A DNA stretch of 64,000 nucleotides from Planctomycetota bacterium (GTDB lineage: Bacteria > Planctomycetota > Phycisphaerae > Phycisphaerales > UBA1924): the NCBI GenBank assembly GCA_020831805.1, contig JAFIFX010000005.1, forward strand, positions 180,917 through 244,916. Direction: 5' to 3'. Made by a program: the position numbers and the translations under genes. The notes beneath the pieces were generated by a model that saw only the letters and a program-made list of their open reading frames with translations, had not been told where the DNA came from and made no database searches. This document shows, piece after piece, positions 16,795-25,728 of the stretch. Position 1 is the first letter of the stretch; each line of letters begins with the position of its first letter.

Positions 16795-18510
16795 TTACGG
16801 GCAGCCGGCGTTGTAGAGGGCCATGTACTCGCTGACATCGAAGAAGTTGAATACCCCGTCGCCGTTGATGTCGGCCCGGGGGTCTTCCTTGGCGTACAGG
16901 GCGAGGAAGGCGGCCACATCGAAGAAGTTGAGCACGCCGAAGGGCTCGGCGAAGTCCGGGATGCAGGCCGACGCGACCGCGCCGGAGAGGCGGAGGATCA
17001 GGTCCGTCCCCTCGCCGGGCTGGGTGAACAGGGCGCGGTCGTTGAAGGCGCGGAAGGTGTAGACCGCCTCGAACTCGCCGATCTCGGCGTCGGAAAGCGT
17101 GGCGAAGAAGGTCTCCCCGGTTCCGGCGGGCAGGGCGGCCACCGGGTCGAACGCGACGGACAGGGCGCCGGTGTCGCCGGTCGCGGTGATCAGTTCGATG
17201 TCCATCGGCGCGGCGGTCGGGCCGGGGGCGATGTTGAAGAAATCGAACGCGGTGACGGCGTCGCCGCTGCCCGGCTCGATCGGGCCGAGGTCCAGCAGCA
17301 GTTCGTCGAGGGTTTCGTTCTGGTCGAAGGACGCGACGGCGGGGTCGTAGACCGCCAGCTCGACGAGGATGGTGTCATCCGCGTCGTTGGCGCCCATGCC
17401 GGGCCCTGCCTGGGTGGTCAGGTCCAGATTGCTGATGATGACCTGCTCGGCGAAGAGGCCCGACTGATCGGTCGCCCCCGGGGCGGGGGTGAGCAACAGC
17501 GTGCGCGTGGTGTCCGTGTCGCCGATCGGGAAGGCGTTGTGCCGGCCCGTGATCGACGATTCGACGCCGGATGTGGTCGTCACGCGGTAGTAGGTGCCCG
17601 CCTGACCGGACTTGTTGAGCGTCACAGGGATCTGGCCGAGCGCCGTGCCGGTCAGGGTGTTGAGCGTGACCGAGACGGAGGAGGAGCCGTCGGCCTCGGG
17701 CGCGTCGCCCACGAACAGGGTCGAGTCGTTGGCCTGGTCGACATAGAGCGACCAGACGACCTCCGGCAGGTCAACGAACGCGTTGCGGTTGTTGGTGAAG
17801 TACAGCGGGTTCATGGCGGGACTGAACACCGCGTGGTTGCGCCGGATCTCGAACTCATCGGGCGGGTCGAGGTAGTGCCAGGCGATCATCGACGCGAGTT
17901 CACCCATCTGGAAACCGACCGGAAAAGTGTTGACGAGGGAGAGGCCGAGTTCGGCGCCCCACCGGACATCCGAATAGAACAGGGCCCGGGCGGCATCGCC
18001 CTTGTCGTCATCACCGGGGAACCAGTAGCTGCCGAGGCTGCCGAACTGGCCGGTGGTCTCGGCGAAGCCGAAGGGCTTGTTGCCGCGCGAGCTGTTGATG
18101 GAGGGGTTGATCGGGCGGAGGGCGTGGTGGTCGCCGAGGTTGCCCCGGGTGTTGTTGTTGGCGGTCCCGGGCTGGCGCGACTGGGGCCAGACATGCTCTC
18201 GGTTCCAAGTCCCGCCCTGGTCCCAGGTGGCGGGGACCGAGGCGCGGTTGAAGATCAGCAGGATGTTCCCGGGCACATCGGGGTCCGCGTCGGTGATGGC
18301 GGCGGCGAAGCGGAACTCGCCGTACTGACGCTGGATGTGGCCGGCGCTCATCGCGGCCCGGAGCTGTTCGCGGAGGACCTCGCCGGTGCCGGTGACGCTG
18401 TTGTAATAGTTCGGCGGCGGGGCGTAGGGGCCTTCGTCAGCGGAGGCCGTCGTCAGCAGCAGCGCCGTGGCGAACATGCCGGTGGCAAGGGTGCACGCGG
18501 GGCGGGGCAT
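16795..18510 (-). CDS. Secreted endonuclease I with C-terminal dockerin-type repeats
   Basis: A 571-residue exported nuclease. ATG 18510 follows GGGAGAG and begins a signal peptide ending near TASADEG. The endonuclease I (beta-beta-alpha metal) domain spans about 35-260: NREHVWPQS with likely catalytic H106, then GDHHALRPINPSINSSRGN, the expected metal-site sequence. The middle region (about 260-510) is beta-rich without a recognised domain. The C-terminus has two EF-hand-like segments, VLNFFDVAAFLALY and DINGDGVFNFFDVSEYMALY, then NAGCP. This is the GC-type dockerin tail of Phycisphaerae surface proteins. Likely role: extracellular DNA/RNA degradation for nutrients. Confidence 0.88.
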   Translation of the reverse strand: MPRPACTLATGMFATALLLTTASADEGPYAPPPNYYNSVTGTGEVLREQLRAAMSAGHIQRQYGEFRFAAAITDADPDVPGNILLIFNRASVPATWDQGGTWNREHVWPQSRQPGTANNNTRGNLGDHHALRPINPSINSSRGNKPFGFAETTGQFGSLGSYWFPGDDDKGDAARALFYSDVRWGAELGLSLVNTFPVGFQMGELASMIAWHYLDPPDEFEIRRNHAVFSPAMNPLYFTNNRNAFVDLPEVVWSLYVDQANDSTLFVGDAPEADGSSSVSVTLNTLTGTALGQIPVTLNKSGQAGTYYRVTTTSGVESSITGRHNAFPIGDTDTTRTLLLTPAPGATDQSGLFAEQVIISNLDLTTQAGPGMGANDADDTILVELAVYDPAVASFDQNETLDELLLDLGPIEPGSGDAVTAFDFFNIAPGPTAAPMDIELITATGDTGALSVAFDPVAALPAGTGETFFATLSDAEIGEFEAVYTFRAFNDRALFTQPGEGTDLILRLSGAVASACIPDFAEPFGVLNFFDVAAFLALYAKEDPRADINGDGVFNFFDVSEYMALYNAGCP

Positions 18511-18661
18511 GGATTCTCTCCCTCGGATCAGCGGTCGGGGTCTGGACTCAGTATCCATGCTAGACCCCATTCCCGCAAGGGTTTGCGCTGTACGGGCTGG
18601 GTTCTTGCCCGATTTTCCGGTCTTCCGACCACCGCGCCGGGATTCCCTAAACTGACAGCCT

Positions 18662-20353
18662 GTGAGCCGACTCGAAGACATCCGGGCCTGGTACGCGGAG
18701 CTGTCGCTGGCGACGAAGTGCCTGCTGCTGTTCGGCGGGGCGTCGGCGGGGATCATCGCGATCGCCCTGTCCTTGCCGCTGCTGCGGATGAACAGCCTCG
18801 TCGACGCGCCCGAGCTGGCCGTGGCCCGGACGGTGTACGCGTCCTGGGTCCGTGTCGAGGGGGACGCGGCCCCCGCCTCGCTGGCCGGGGCCAGCATCCG
18901 GTCGATCCCGATCGAGGCCGCGCGGGCCGAGTCCGAGAACTCCCGGTTCCTGCGCCGGGCCCTGCGCCAGCTCGACCCGACCGAGGAATCCAGGGGCACG
19001 GCGACGATCGAGTACTTCGACGCGGACTGGTCCGGCTGGACCCGGGTGCACCGGTACGCCCGGGCGCGACGGGGTTCGGACGGCGTGGTGCGGGATGTGG
19101 TGGTGATCGAGCGCCGGGCCGACGGCGCGGCGAGAAACCTGCTGATCAACTTCCTGTATGTGCTCGCCGCGGGATCGGTGGTCCTGGCGGTGGCGCTGGT
19201 GGTGTTCGCCGCGCTGACCAGCCGGCTGATCCTCCGGCCCGTGCTGAGCCTGCAGCGGACGGCCGAGCGGGTGCGCGAGGGCCACCTGGACACGCGCTCG
19301 CACATCGACACCGGGGACGAGTTCGAGGAGCTGGCTGAGACGATCAACCTGATGCTCGCCGAGCTGCAGCGGCAGCAGGACCAGCTCCGGTCGGCGAATG
19401 TGGCGTTGGACTCGCGCCTGACTGAGCTGACCGAAGCGAACACCGCGCTGTTCGAATCGGCTCGGCTCAAGGGCGAGTTCCTGGCCAGCGTCTCGCATGA
19501 GTTGCGCACGCCGCTGAACGCGATCATCGGGTTCGCCGAGCTGCTGCTGGAGATCGCGCGGTCGGACATCGCGACCTCGGGCGAGGGCAGGCCGATCGTC
19601 CCGGGGCCGGACGCGCTGGCCAAGCGGGAGCGGTATCTCGTGAACATCGTCAGCGCGGGACGCACGCTGCTGGAAATGATCGAGTCGCTGCTCGAGATGG
19701 CCAAGATCGAGGCGGGACGCGTGGAGATCCGGCCGGGCGTGGTGCAGGTGTCGGACGCGTGCCAGGCGCTGGTCGGGCTGATCCACCCGCTGGCGCGAAA
19801 GAAGGAGGTCGAGGTGACGCTCGACCTGCCGGCCGAGCCGCCGGTGATCGAGACCGATCCCAAGAAGCTGAACCAGATCGTGTTCAACCTGCTCTCGAAC
19901 GCGGTCAAGTTCTCCGGCGGGCAGGAGCTGGGACGCCCGGGGAAGGTCATCCTGCGAATCGAGCGGCTTTCCGGCGGGGACGATGACGACCGGGTGCGCG
20001 TGTCGGTGATCGACAACGGGCCGGGCATCGCGCCGGAGGATCAGAAGCGGATCTTCGACAAGTTCCAGCAGGTGGACAGCTCGCACACCCGCGCCCACGC
20101 GGGGACCGGGCTCGGCCTGGCGATCGTGGCGGAGCTGACGCGGCTGCTGCAGGGCGAGGTGCAGCTCGAATCGGAACTCGGGCAGGGATCGATGTTCTCG
20201 GTGATCCTGCCGATGCGGCTGGACATGCAGGCCGTCGAGGAGGCCAAGCTGGAGGCGAAGTTCCGCGGCTCGCTGGCGCCGTCGCTGCGGGAGCCGGCAC
20301 GCCACGCCGATGAGCCGGGGACGCGGGGGGGGCGGGGGGCGGGGGGGGCCTAA
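18662..20353 (+). CDS. Membrane sensor histidine kinase (HAMP-HisKA-HATPase)
   Basis: A 563-residue orphan kinase starting at GTG. Transmembrane segments lie at about 20-42 and 163-186 and bracket a periplasmic sensor of roughly 120 residues with no recognised fold. HAMP follows (about 187-240), then a short coiled coil and HisKA with phosphoacceptor H279 (SVSHELRTPLNAIIGF). The ATPase domain has the N box (IVFNLLSNAVKFS), DNGPGI and GTGLGLAIV. The C-terminal 40 residues end in Gly-rich sequence coded by long G-runs. No response regulator is adjacent. The stop overlaps the stop of the convergent VWA gene by 4 nt. Confidence 0.93.
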   Translation: MSRLEDIRAWYAELSLATKCLLLFGGASAGIIAIALSLPLLRMNSLVDAPELAVARTVYASWVRVEGDAAPASLAGASIRSIPIEAARAESENSRFLRRALRQLDPTEESRGTATIEYFDADWSGWTRVHRYARARRGSDGVVRDVVVIERRADGAARNLLINFLYVLAAGSVVLAVALVVFAALTSRLILRPVLSLQRTAERVREGHLDTRSHIDTGDEFEELAETINLMLAELQRQQDQLRSANVALDSRLTELTEANTALFESARLKGEFLASVSHELRTPLNAIIGFAELLLEIARSDIATSGEGRPIVPGPDALAKRERYLVNIVSAGRTLLEMIESLLEMAKIEAGRVEIRPGVVQVSDACQALVGLIHPLARKKEVEVTLDLPAEPPVIETDPKKLNQIVFNLLSNAVKFSGGQELGRPGKVILRIERLSGGDDDDRVRVSVIDNGPGIAPEDQKRIFDKFQQVDSSHTRAHAGTGLGLAIVAELTRLLQGEVQLESELGQGSMFSVILPMRLDMQAVEEAKLEAKFRGSLAPSLREPARHADEPGTRGGRGAGGA

Positions 20354-23328
20354 TCCCGGCCGAAGCGTTCCCGGGCGCGGCGTTTGGCGGCTTGCAGGCC
20401 GGACTCGTCGGTCGCCGCGTCGCCCTCGGCGTCCTGGGACGGCGGGGACCCCTCGGGCGGGGGCTGCGACCTGGACTGCGCGGCCGCGGCCCGGGCCCGG
20501 GCCTCGGCGATCAGGCGTTCGGTCCGCTCGCGTTCGAGCCGGCGTCGGTCGGCGTCGGTGTCGTGCTCGATGACGGGGCCGGCGGGTCTGGCGGCGCGGC
20601 CGGCGCGGAGCACGCCGAGGGAGGACCCCTCGGGCTGGCGGGTGACCGCGATGGTGTCCTCGCGCGCGGATTCGACCCAGCGGTCCCAGGCCAGGCGGCG
20701 CATGGCGACATCCAGCAGGAAGAGCACGAACGCCGCGCCCAGCAGCGTCGGCCAGAGCGCGCTGCGGAGGACGCGCGGGTTCTCGAAGCGGGCGAAGAGG
20801 TCGTCGGGGTTGTTCCAGTCGAGCACGCGGCCGCCGGTGCGTGCGGCCAGGCGGGCCAGGCCGGCCTCGTCGCTGGTGAGGAACTGGTCCTCGGCGTTGG
20901 TCCGCAGCGAGACGCCGGAGATGGCCGGGGGCAGGGCGCGGTCGGCCGAGACGGCGCGGGCGGCCCCGACGATCACGCCTCCGGGGAGGCTGCGGGCCGT
21001 GCCCTCGTAGCGCCCGGGGCCGGTCTGGCGGAGTTCGACCTCGCGCGAGCCGCCCTCGGGCAGGTAGAGGTTGACGGTGACGCGCATGCCGTCGAGCGGT
21101 TCGCCCGATTCGCCCTGCGCCTCGTAGACCAGTTCGGCGGTGTCGCCGCGTGCGACCATGCGCAGCTCGCCCGGGGTGTCGTCGATGGCGCGGGCGGTCC
21201 ATGCGCTCAGGTTGGTCCAGAACCGGGAGAAGCCCGGCGTGCCGACCCAGTTGGAGGCCCAGTCGTCGGCGTCGGTGGTGACGGCGGCGACGCGGCCCAG
21301 CTCGACCGGCCAGTACGCCACGACGGGCTCGTCTTCGGGCGTGACGAGCGGCGTGGCGGCACGATCACGCCGGGTGGCGAGCACCAGGCCGCCCAGGGCG
21401 GGCGGCTGGCCGACGCCGGTCATCGCCGGGGCGTCCGGGTCGAGAACCACGGGGTTGAAGGGGATCTCGCGCACCGCCGGCTCGCGGTTGACGCGGATGG
21501 CGCGGATGAAGACCTGGGGGAGCACGGCGGGATTCAGGACGCGGTAGAAGATGCCGCCGCCCTCCTCGGCCACGGTGCGGAGCATGTCCACATCGGCGTC
21601 GTCGCCGACGGCGATGCTGGAGACCTTCACGCCATCGGCGAGCAGGGTGCGGGACAGGCCGGGCATGCGTTCGGGGTGGAGGCTGATGCCGTCGCTGAGG
21701 ACGATGACATGCTTGGAGCGGGCCTCGACGCCGCGCATCTGCTCGATGGCGAGTTCGAGGGCGATGGACAGATGGGTGCCCCCGGTGGCGTTGATGCCCA
21801 GCACGCGGTTCTTGATCTGCTCGGGGTTGTCGTTGGGGCCGAGGGGCACGATGAGTTCGGTGAAGTGCGAGAAGGCGATCACGCCGACCAGGTCGCTGGG
21901 GTCGAGCGTGTCGATGGCGCCGGCGATGGCCCGGTTGGCGATCTCCTGCTGGGACTGCGAGGAACCGAGCACCGGCCGGCTCATGGAGCCGGAACGGTCG
22001 AGCACGAAGAGCACGGCGGCCTCGGCGGTGGTGACGCGGTCGGGGATCTCGAGGCGGATGGGGAGGGCGTCCTCCATGGCCGAGCCGCGCCAGCCGCCCG
22101 CGGTCAGGGCCGTGCGTCCGCCGACGAAGATCACGCCGCCGCCGAAATCCCGGGCGTAGGCGTCGAGGCGCTGGTCGGAACCGGCGGGGAGCGCGTCGAC
22201 CGGGACATTCTCGAGCACGACCAGGTCAAAGCCCTCCAGGGCGAGCAGGTCGGACGGGAAGGCCGAGGGGGTGGTGACCTCGACCTCGCGGCCGGCGGCA
22301 CGGAGGGTGCGGGCCAGCGTGCCGTGGTCGGCTCGCCCGGAGCCGTCGACGAGCAGCACCGCGCCCGGAGCGCGGGTGATGGTGAAGGCGGAGGCCCGGT
22401 TGTTGGCCAGCGAGGTGTCACCGAACAGGACCGTGCGCCCGCCCTCGGTGGCCCGGTCGGGCTCGTATACGACCTCGTATCGGTGCAGGCGTCCGTCGGG
22501 CAGGATGAACCGCACGGGCACGACATGCCGGCCGCCCTCGTCGGTCTCAAAGCGGATGCCGTCGCCGGGCTCGCCGGGGGTCAGATCGATGGGGCGTCCG
22601 TCGCGGAGAACCGTCAGCACGCCCCGGGCCGGGCCGGTGGACCGGAGCACCACACGGCCCTGGACTTCCGCGCCGGACGCGGCCCGGGCGGGCAGGTCGA
22701 AGGACTCGACGATCGTCTCCCGGTCGACGGTGTACGAAATGGGCGCGACATCGACGGGCACATCGACGGTGATGTCATCCAGCGAGCCGCGGGTGGTGCG
22801 CCCGTCGGAGATGAGCACGATCCGGCCTTCGGCGTCGGAGGGCAGCAGGGAGCGGGCCAGCCGCATGGCCGCCGGGATGTCCGTGCCGTCGGCGGGGTTG
22901 TGCGAGATGGGGCGGGCCAGGGGGTCGTCAATGCCGGGCGTGGCCAGGGCGGTGACATGGCCGTCGAAGACGACCAGGCCGAAGGGGTCGTCCGGGCGCC
23001 GGTCGGCCGAGGCGCGGGCGAGCAGATCCCAGGATGCTTCCTGGGCCGTCAGCGGGCGGCCGTCGGCATCGAGCCCGAAGTCCGCGAACGAGCGGACCGA
23101 GCCGGAGATGTCGACCGCCGCGACCACGGCGACCCGGTCGGTGCGCCGGTCGGCGTGCAGGCCGGCCAGCGCCAAAGCGCAGGCGAGCGCCAGCAGGACC
23201 CGCGCGCCGACCGCGGGCACGCGGCGCATGGCCGGAACCGCCCGCATCCACCGCCATCCCACCGCCGCGCACGCGACGCCGATCAGCACCAGCAGCAGCC
23301 ACCGCGGATCATCGAGCGACCAGTTCAC
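20350..23328 (-). CDS. Membrane-anchored von Willebrand factor A / glutamine-amidotransferase-like protein
   Basis: A 992-residue protein of a layout common in Planctomycetota. Two N-terminal transmembrane segments (about 7-60) are followed by a first VWA-like region (VVAAVDISGSVRSF). Next come a class-I amidotransferase-like fold (AVLLVDGSGRADHGTL to GGGVIFVGG) and a second VWA domain with an intact MIDAS motif (FVLDRSGSMSRP). A C-terminal transmembrane helix near 880 precedes a charged tail. Start: GTG 23328, because it overlaps the upstream stop (GTGA) and begins right before the first helix. Proteins of this kind occur with MoxR/DUF58/DUF4175 genes and are thought to act in envelope complexes; the role here is unknown. 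Confidence 0.82.
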   Translation of the reverse strand: MNWSLDDPRWLLLVLIGVACAAVGWRWMRAVPAMRRVPAVGARVLLALACALALAGLHADRRTDRVAVVAAVDISGSVRSFADFGLDADGRPLTAQEASWDLLARASADRRPDDPFGLVVFDGHVTALATPGIDDPLARPISHNPADGTDIPAAMRLARSLLPSDAEGRIVLISDGRTTRGSLDDITVDVPVDVAPISYTVDRETIVESFDLPARAASGAEVQGRVVLRSTGPARGVLTVLRDGRPIDLTPGEPGDGIRFETDEGGRHVVPVRFILPDGRLHRYEVVYEPDRATEGGRTVLFGDTSLANNRASAFTITRAPGAVLLVDGSGRADHGTLARTLRAAGREVEVTTPSAFPSDLLALEGFDLVVLENVPVDALPAGSDQRLDAYARDFGGGVIFVGGRTALTAGGWRGSAMEDALPIRLEIPDRVTTAEAAVLFVLDRSGSMSRPVLGSSQSQQEIANRAIAGAIDTLDPSDLVGVIAFSHFTELIVPLGPNDNPEQIKNRVLGINATGGTHLSIALELAIEQMRGVEARSKHVIVLSDGISLHPERMPGLSRTLLADGVKVSSIAVGDDADVDMLRTVAEEGGGIFYRVLNPAVLPQVFIRAIRVNREPAVREIPFNPVVLDPDAPAMTGVGQPPALGGLVLATRRDRAATPLVTPEDEPVVAYWPVELGRVAAVTTDADDWASNWVGTPGFSRFWTNLSAWTARAIDDTPGELRMVARGDTAELVYEAQGESGEPLDGMRVTVNLYLPEGGSREVELRQTGPGRYEGTARSLPGGVIVGAARAVSADRALPPAISGVSLRTNAEDQFLTSDEAGLARLAARTGGRVLDWNNPDDLFARFENPRVLRSALWPTLLGAAFVLFLLDVAMRRLAWDRWVESAREDTIAVTRQPEGSSLGVLRAGRAARPAGPVIEHDTDADRRRLERERTERLIAEARARAAAAQSRSQPPPEGSPPSQDAEGDAATDESGLQAAKRRARERFGRD

Positions 23329-25655
23329 GGGCTCGCGTCCCTGCCCTGGGGCGCGACCGAGCCGGAGCCCATCTCCTCGGCGCGACTGCTGACGCGCTCG
23401 AAGACCCGCTGCACGAGGTCGCGCCGGTGCCGCGGGACCTGCTGGTTCTCGACGGCGTCCCGGGCGCGGCTGGCGGCCCGGCGGAGTTCGGTCGCGGCGG
23501 CCTGGCGTTCGGCGGCGGGCAGCTCCGTGCGGTCCGGATCGAACCATTCCCCCACCACCCGCGAGGCTGCCTCCGGATCGGGCGCGCCCGAGGCGTCGAC
23601 CGGTTCGAACTGGGTCGGGCGATCGTCCGGGGCTGACTCGGCGACCTGTGTTTCGCCCTCGCCCGGCCCGCCGGGCATCTCGTCCGACGGATCGATCAGA
23701 TCCCGGGCGCGCTGGCGGAGGCTTTCCGCCACGCGTCGGTTCTGATCGCGGGCCTGGCGTTGTTCCTGCATGTCGCGCAGGGTTCGCTCGAGCGAACCGG
23801 GCCGGGGCTCGCCGTCCTGCTCGCCTGCGGCGTCGCCGGGCTGCTCCTGCCCGGTCTGTTCCTCCCCGGGTTGCTCTTCGCCGGGCTGCGGTTCGCCAAC
23901 TTGTTCTTCGCCTGGTTGGGGATCACCTGGCTGAGGATCGCCCGACGGGTCCTGCCCGGGCTGATCCGGGTCGGGCTGGTCGGCGGGGTCATCCTGACCC
24001 GGCTGGGGCTGCGGTTCCGGCTGGGACTCATCGGGCTGATCGCCGGGCTGCGGCTGAGGCTCGTCGCCCTCCTGCGTGGGGTCGGGGCTGGGCTGCTCTT
24101 CCATGCCCTCGCGCAGTTCGCGGGCACGCTCGCGGAGGGCTTCGGACATCGAGCGTGACGGGTCGCGCTCGCCGCTGGGTTGTTCGCGTCCGGGCTGATC
24201 GGCGGCGTCGGGCTCACCGGGCTGGTCGCCCGGCTGGTCGCCGGGTTGGTCGCCGGGTTGGTCGCCGGGTTGGTCACCGGGTTGGTCACCGGGCTGGTCA
24301 CTCGGTTCCGTGCTGTCCTGTTCGCCCGGTTCGCCCGGTCCTTCTCCGGTCTGGTCGCCCGGCTGATCACTCGGCTGGTCGCTCGGGTCCTGCCCGGGCT
24401 CCTCGGCCTGGGGATCATCGCCCGGCTGGGTTTCGGGCTGATCGGCGGGCGTGTCAGGAGTCGTCGCGGGATCCTCGGTCGGGGTGTCGGGCTGATCCGC
24501 GGGATCGCTGGGTTGCGCCGGGTCCGGTGCGTCGGTGGGATCCGCCTCGGCCGGATCGGCGGGATCAACCGGGTCTGCCGGGTCGGTCGGGTCAGAAGGC
24601 GCGGGCTGATCCGGGCCCGCATCCGGTGTCGGGGGGGACGGGGGGGTGTCGTCCTCGGGCTCGAGCATCGAGGCGAGGTCTTCGAGCGCATCGGACAGGG
24701 CCCGGCGCTCGTCCTCGGACAGGGTCGGTGCGGTCTGCTCGATCTCGCGGGCGATCTGCTCGGCGCGGAGCAGGTCGTTGCGGGCCAGCGCGTCGGCGAG
24801 GCGTTCAGAGAGTTCGCTGCCCCGGTTCCGCTCGCGCGGCTCGAAGGAGGCGGCCCGGTCGCGCAGTTCCTGCTCCCGCCGGGCGGACAGCTCGCTCTGT
24901 CGCTCCAGTTCCTCGGCGGCCCGGTCCAGGGCGGCGGCGGTCCGTGCCGGGGCGTCCTCATCGGCTTCGCCGCGCCGGAGTTCCTCTTCGAGCGCTTCGA
25001 GTTCGGCCTTGGCACGCGACCACGACTCCGGCTCGGGCAGTGCCGACTCGTCGACCCCGTCCGTGTCGGCCTTGGCGGTGGAGACCTGCTCAGCGGCACG
25101 CTGTGCGACGGGGGAAACCTCGGCACGCGGCGCGGTGTCGCGACGCTCGATCTGCGGGACGAATATCCCCGCGAGCACGCAGGCCCCCGCCGCCCCGATC
25201 GCCCACCACCAGCCGTCGAAACGGGGCGGGGCCACCGCACGAGCCGGGTCGACGGTGGACGCAACGGCCTCGCCGCGCTTGCGGGCCATCGCGACGAAGA
25301 CCGGCTCGCCCGTGCGGTCGGTGATCTCCAGCGCGGTGCGGAGGGCGCCCTCGGTGTGGTTGGCCCGATCGACCTCGCCCGCGGCGTGGGCCAGCGACCA
25401 CCGGCGCGCGAGCACATACACGCCCGTGCCGAGCAGGGCCGCGACCGCAAGACCAAGAGGAACCCCCCACCACCACGATGCGCCAAGCCAAAGCCGCAGC
25501 GCCACCACGACCGGGACGCCGAATCCCAGCGCGGCCGTCGCCGACCAGCCCGCCAGCGTCAGCAGGCGGTTGCGGGCGTCCAGGGATCGTGCCGCGGATG
25601 CGACGCGGGCCACGGACCCGGCGGGGGATCGTCCGGATGGGTTTCTGATGGCCAT
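23325..25655 (-). CDS. DUF4175-like membrane protein with long Pro/Gln/Asp-rich region
   Basis: A 776-residue protein. The start is ATG 25655 (MAIRNPSGRSPAGSVARVA); a longer open frame upstream is not needed. The N-terminal 200 residues hold three transmembrane helices in the DUF4175-like arrangement (WSATAALGFGVPVVVALRLW; GVPLGLAVAALLGTGVYVLA; WWWAIGAAGACVLAGIFV). A helical charged region follows (about 210-380). Then a roughly 250-residue disordered stretch of DP, DQPG and EEQPG units is coded by degenerate short repeats. A helical C-terminus ends the protein. It is translationally coupled to the VWA gene after it, so the two products probably form one envelope complex. Function unknown. 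Confidence 0.72.
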   Translation of the reverse strand: MAIRNPSGRSPAGSVARVASAARSLDARNRLLTLAGWSATAALGFGVPVVVALRLWLGASWWWGVPLGLAVAALLGTGVYVLARRWSLAHAAGEVDRANHTEGALRTALEITDRTGEPVFVAMARKRGEAVASTVDPARAVAPPRFDGWWWAIGAAGACVLAGIFVPQIERRDTAPRAEVSPVAQRAAEQVSTAKADTDGVDESALPEPESWSRAKAELEALEEELRRGEADEDAPARTAAALDRAAEELERQSELSARREQELRDRAASFEPRERNRGSELSERLADALARNDLLRAEQIAREIEQTAPTLSEDERRALSDALEDLASMLEPEDDTPPSPPTPDAGPDQPAPSDPTDPADPVDPADPAEADPTDAPDPAQPSDPADQPDTPTEDPATTPDTPADQPETQPGDDPQAEEPGQDPSDQPSDQPGDQTGEGPGEPGEQDSTEPSDQPGDQPGDQPGDQPGDQPGDQPGDQPGEPDAADQPGREQPSGERDPSRSMSEALRERARELREGMEEQPSPDPTQEGDEPQPQPGDQPDESQPEPQPQPGQDDPADQPDPDQPGQDPSGDPQPGDPQPGEEQVGEPQPGEEQPGEEQTGQEQPGDAAGEQDGEPRPGSLERTLRDMQEQRQARDQNRRVAESLRQRARDLIDPSDEMPGGPGEGETQVAESAPDDRPTQFEPVDASGAPDPEAASRVVGEWFDPDRTELPAAERQAAATELRRAASRARDAVENQQVPRHRRDLVQRVFERVSSRAEEMGSGSVAPQGRDASP
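24213..24303 (-). repeat. 12-bp tandem repeat coding for GDQP units
   Basis: Seven or so consecutive in-frame 12-bp units coding G-D-Q-P lie inside the DUF4175-like gene. Units differ only at synonymous positions, as expected from recent slippage expansion. Confidence 0.85.
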
Positions 25656-25728
25656 CACACCAATGGTACAAGCCGGGCGGGCCCGGGGTTCGCCGGGTGT
25701 TCGGAGCGGCCCCGGACTACGCTGTGCC

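Noticed and set aside
16919..20028. Upstream extensions of miaB and of the endonuclease gene
   Set aside because: The frames stay open far upstream, but the extra residues are Ser/Pro/Arg-rich shadow sequence. Signal peptide, ribosome binding site and family starts fix the true starts at 16763 and 18510.
20392..23745. Very long open frame antisense to the VWA gene
   Set aside because: It reads as Gly/Ala/Val/Asp-rich sequence without motifs. It is a by-product of high GC at third positions; the opposite strand has clear VWA and membrane motifs.
24213..24303. CRISPR-like short repeats
   Set aside because: Units are 12 bp, contiguous and in frame with a coding sequence, with no spacers.
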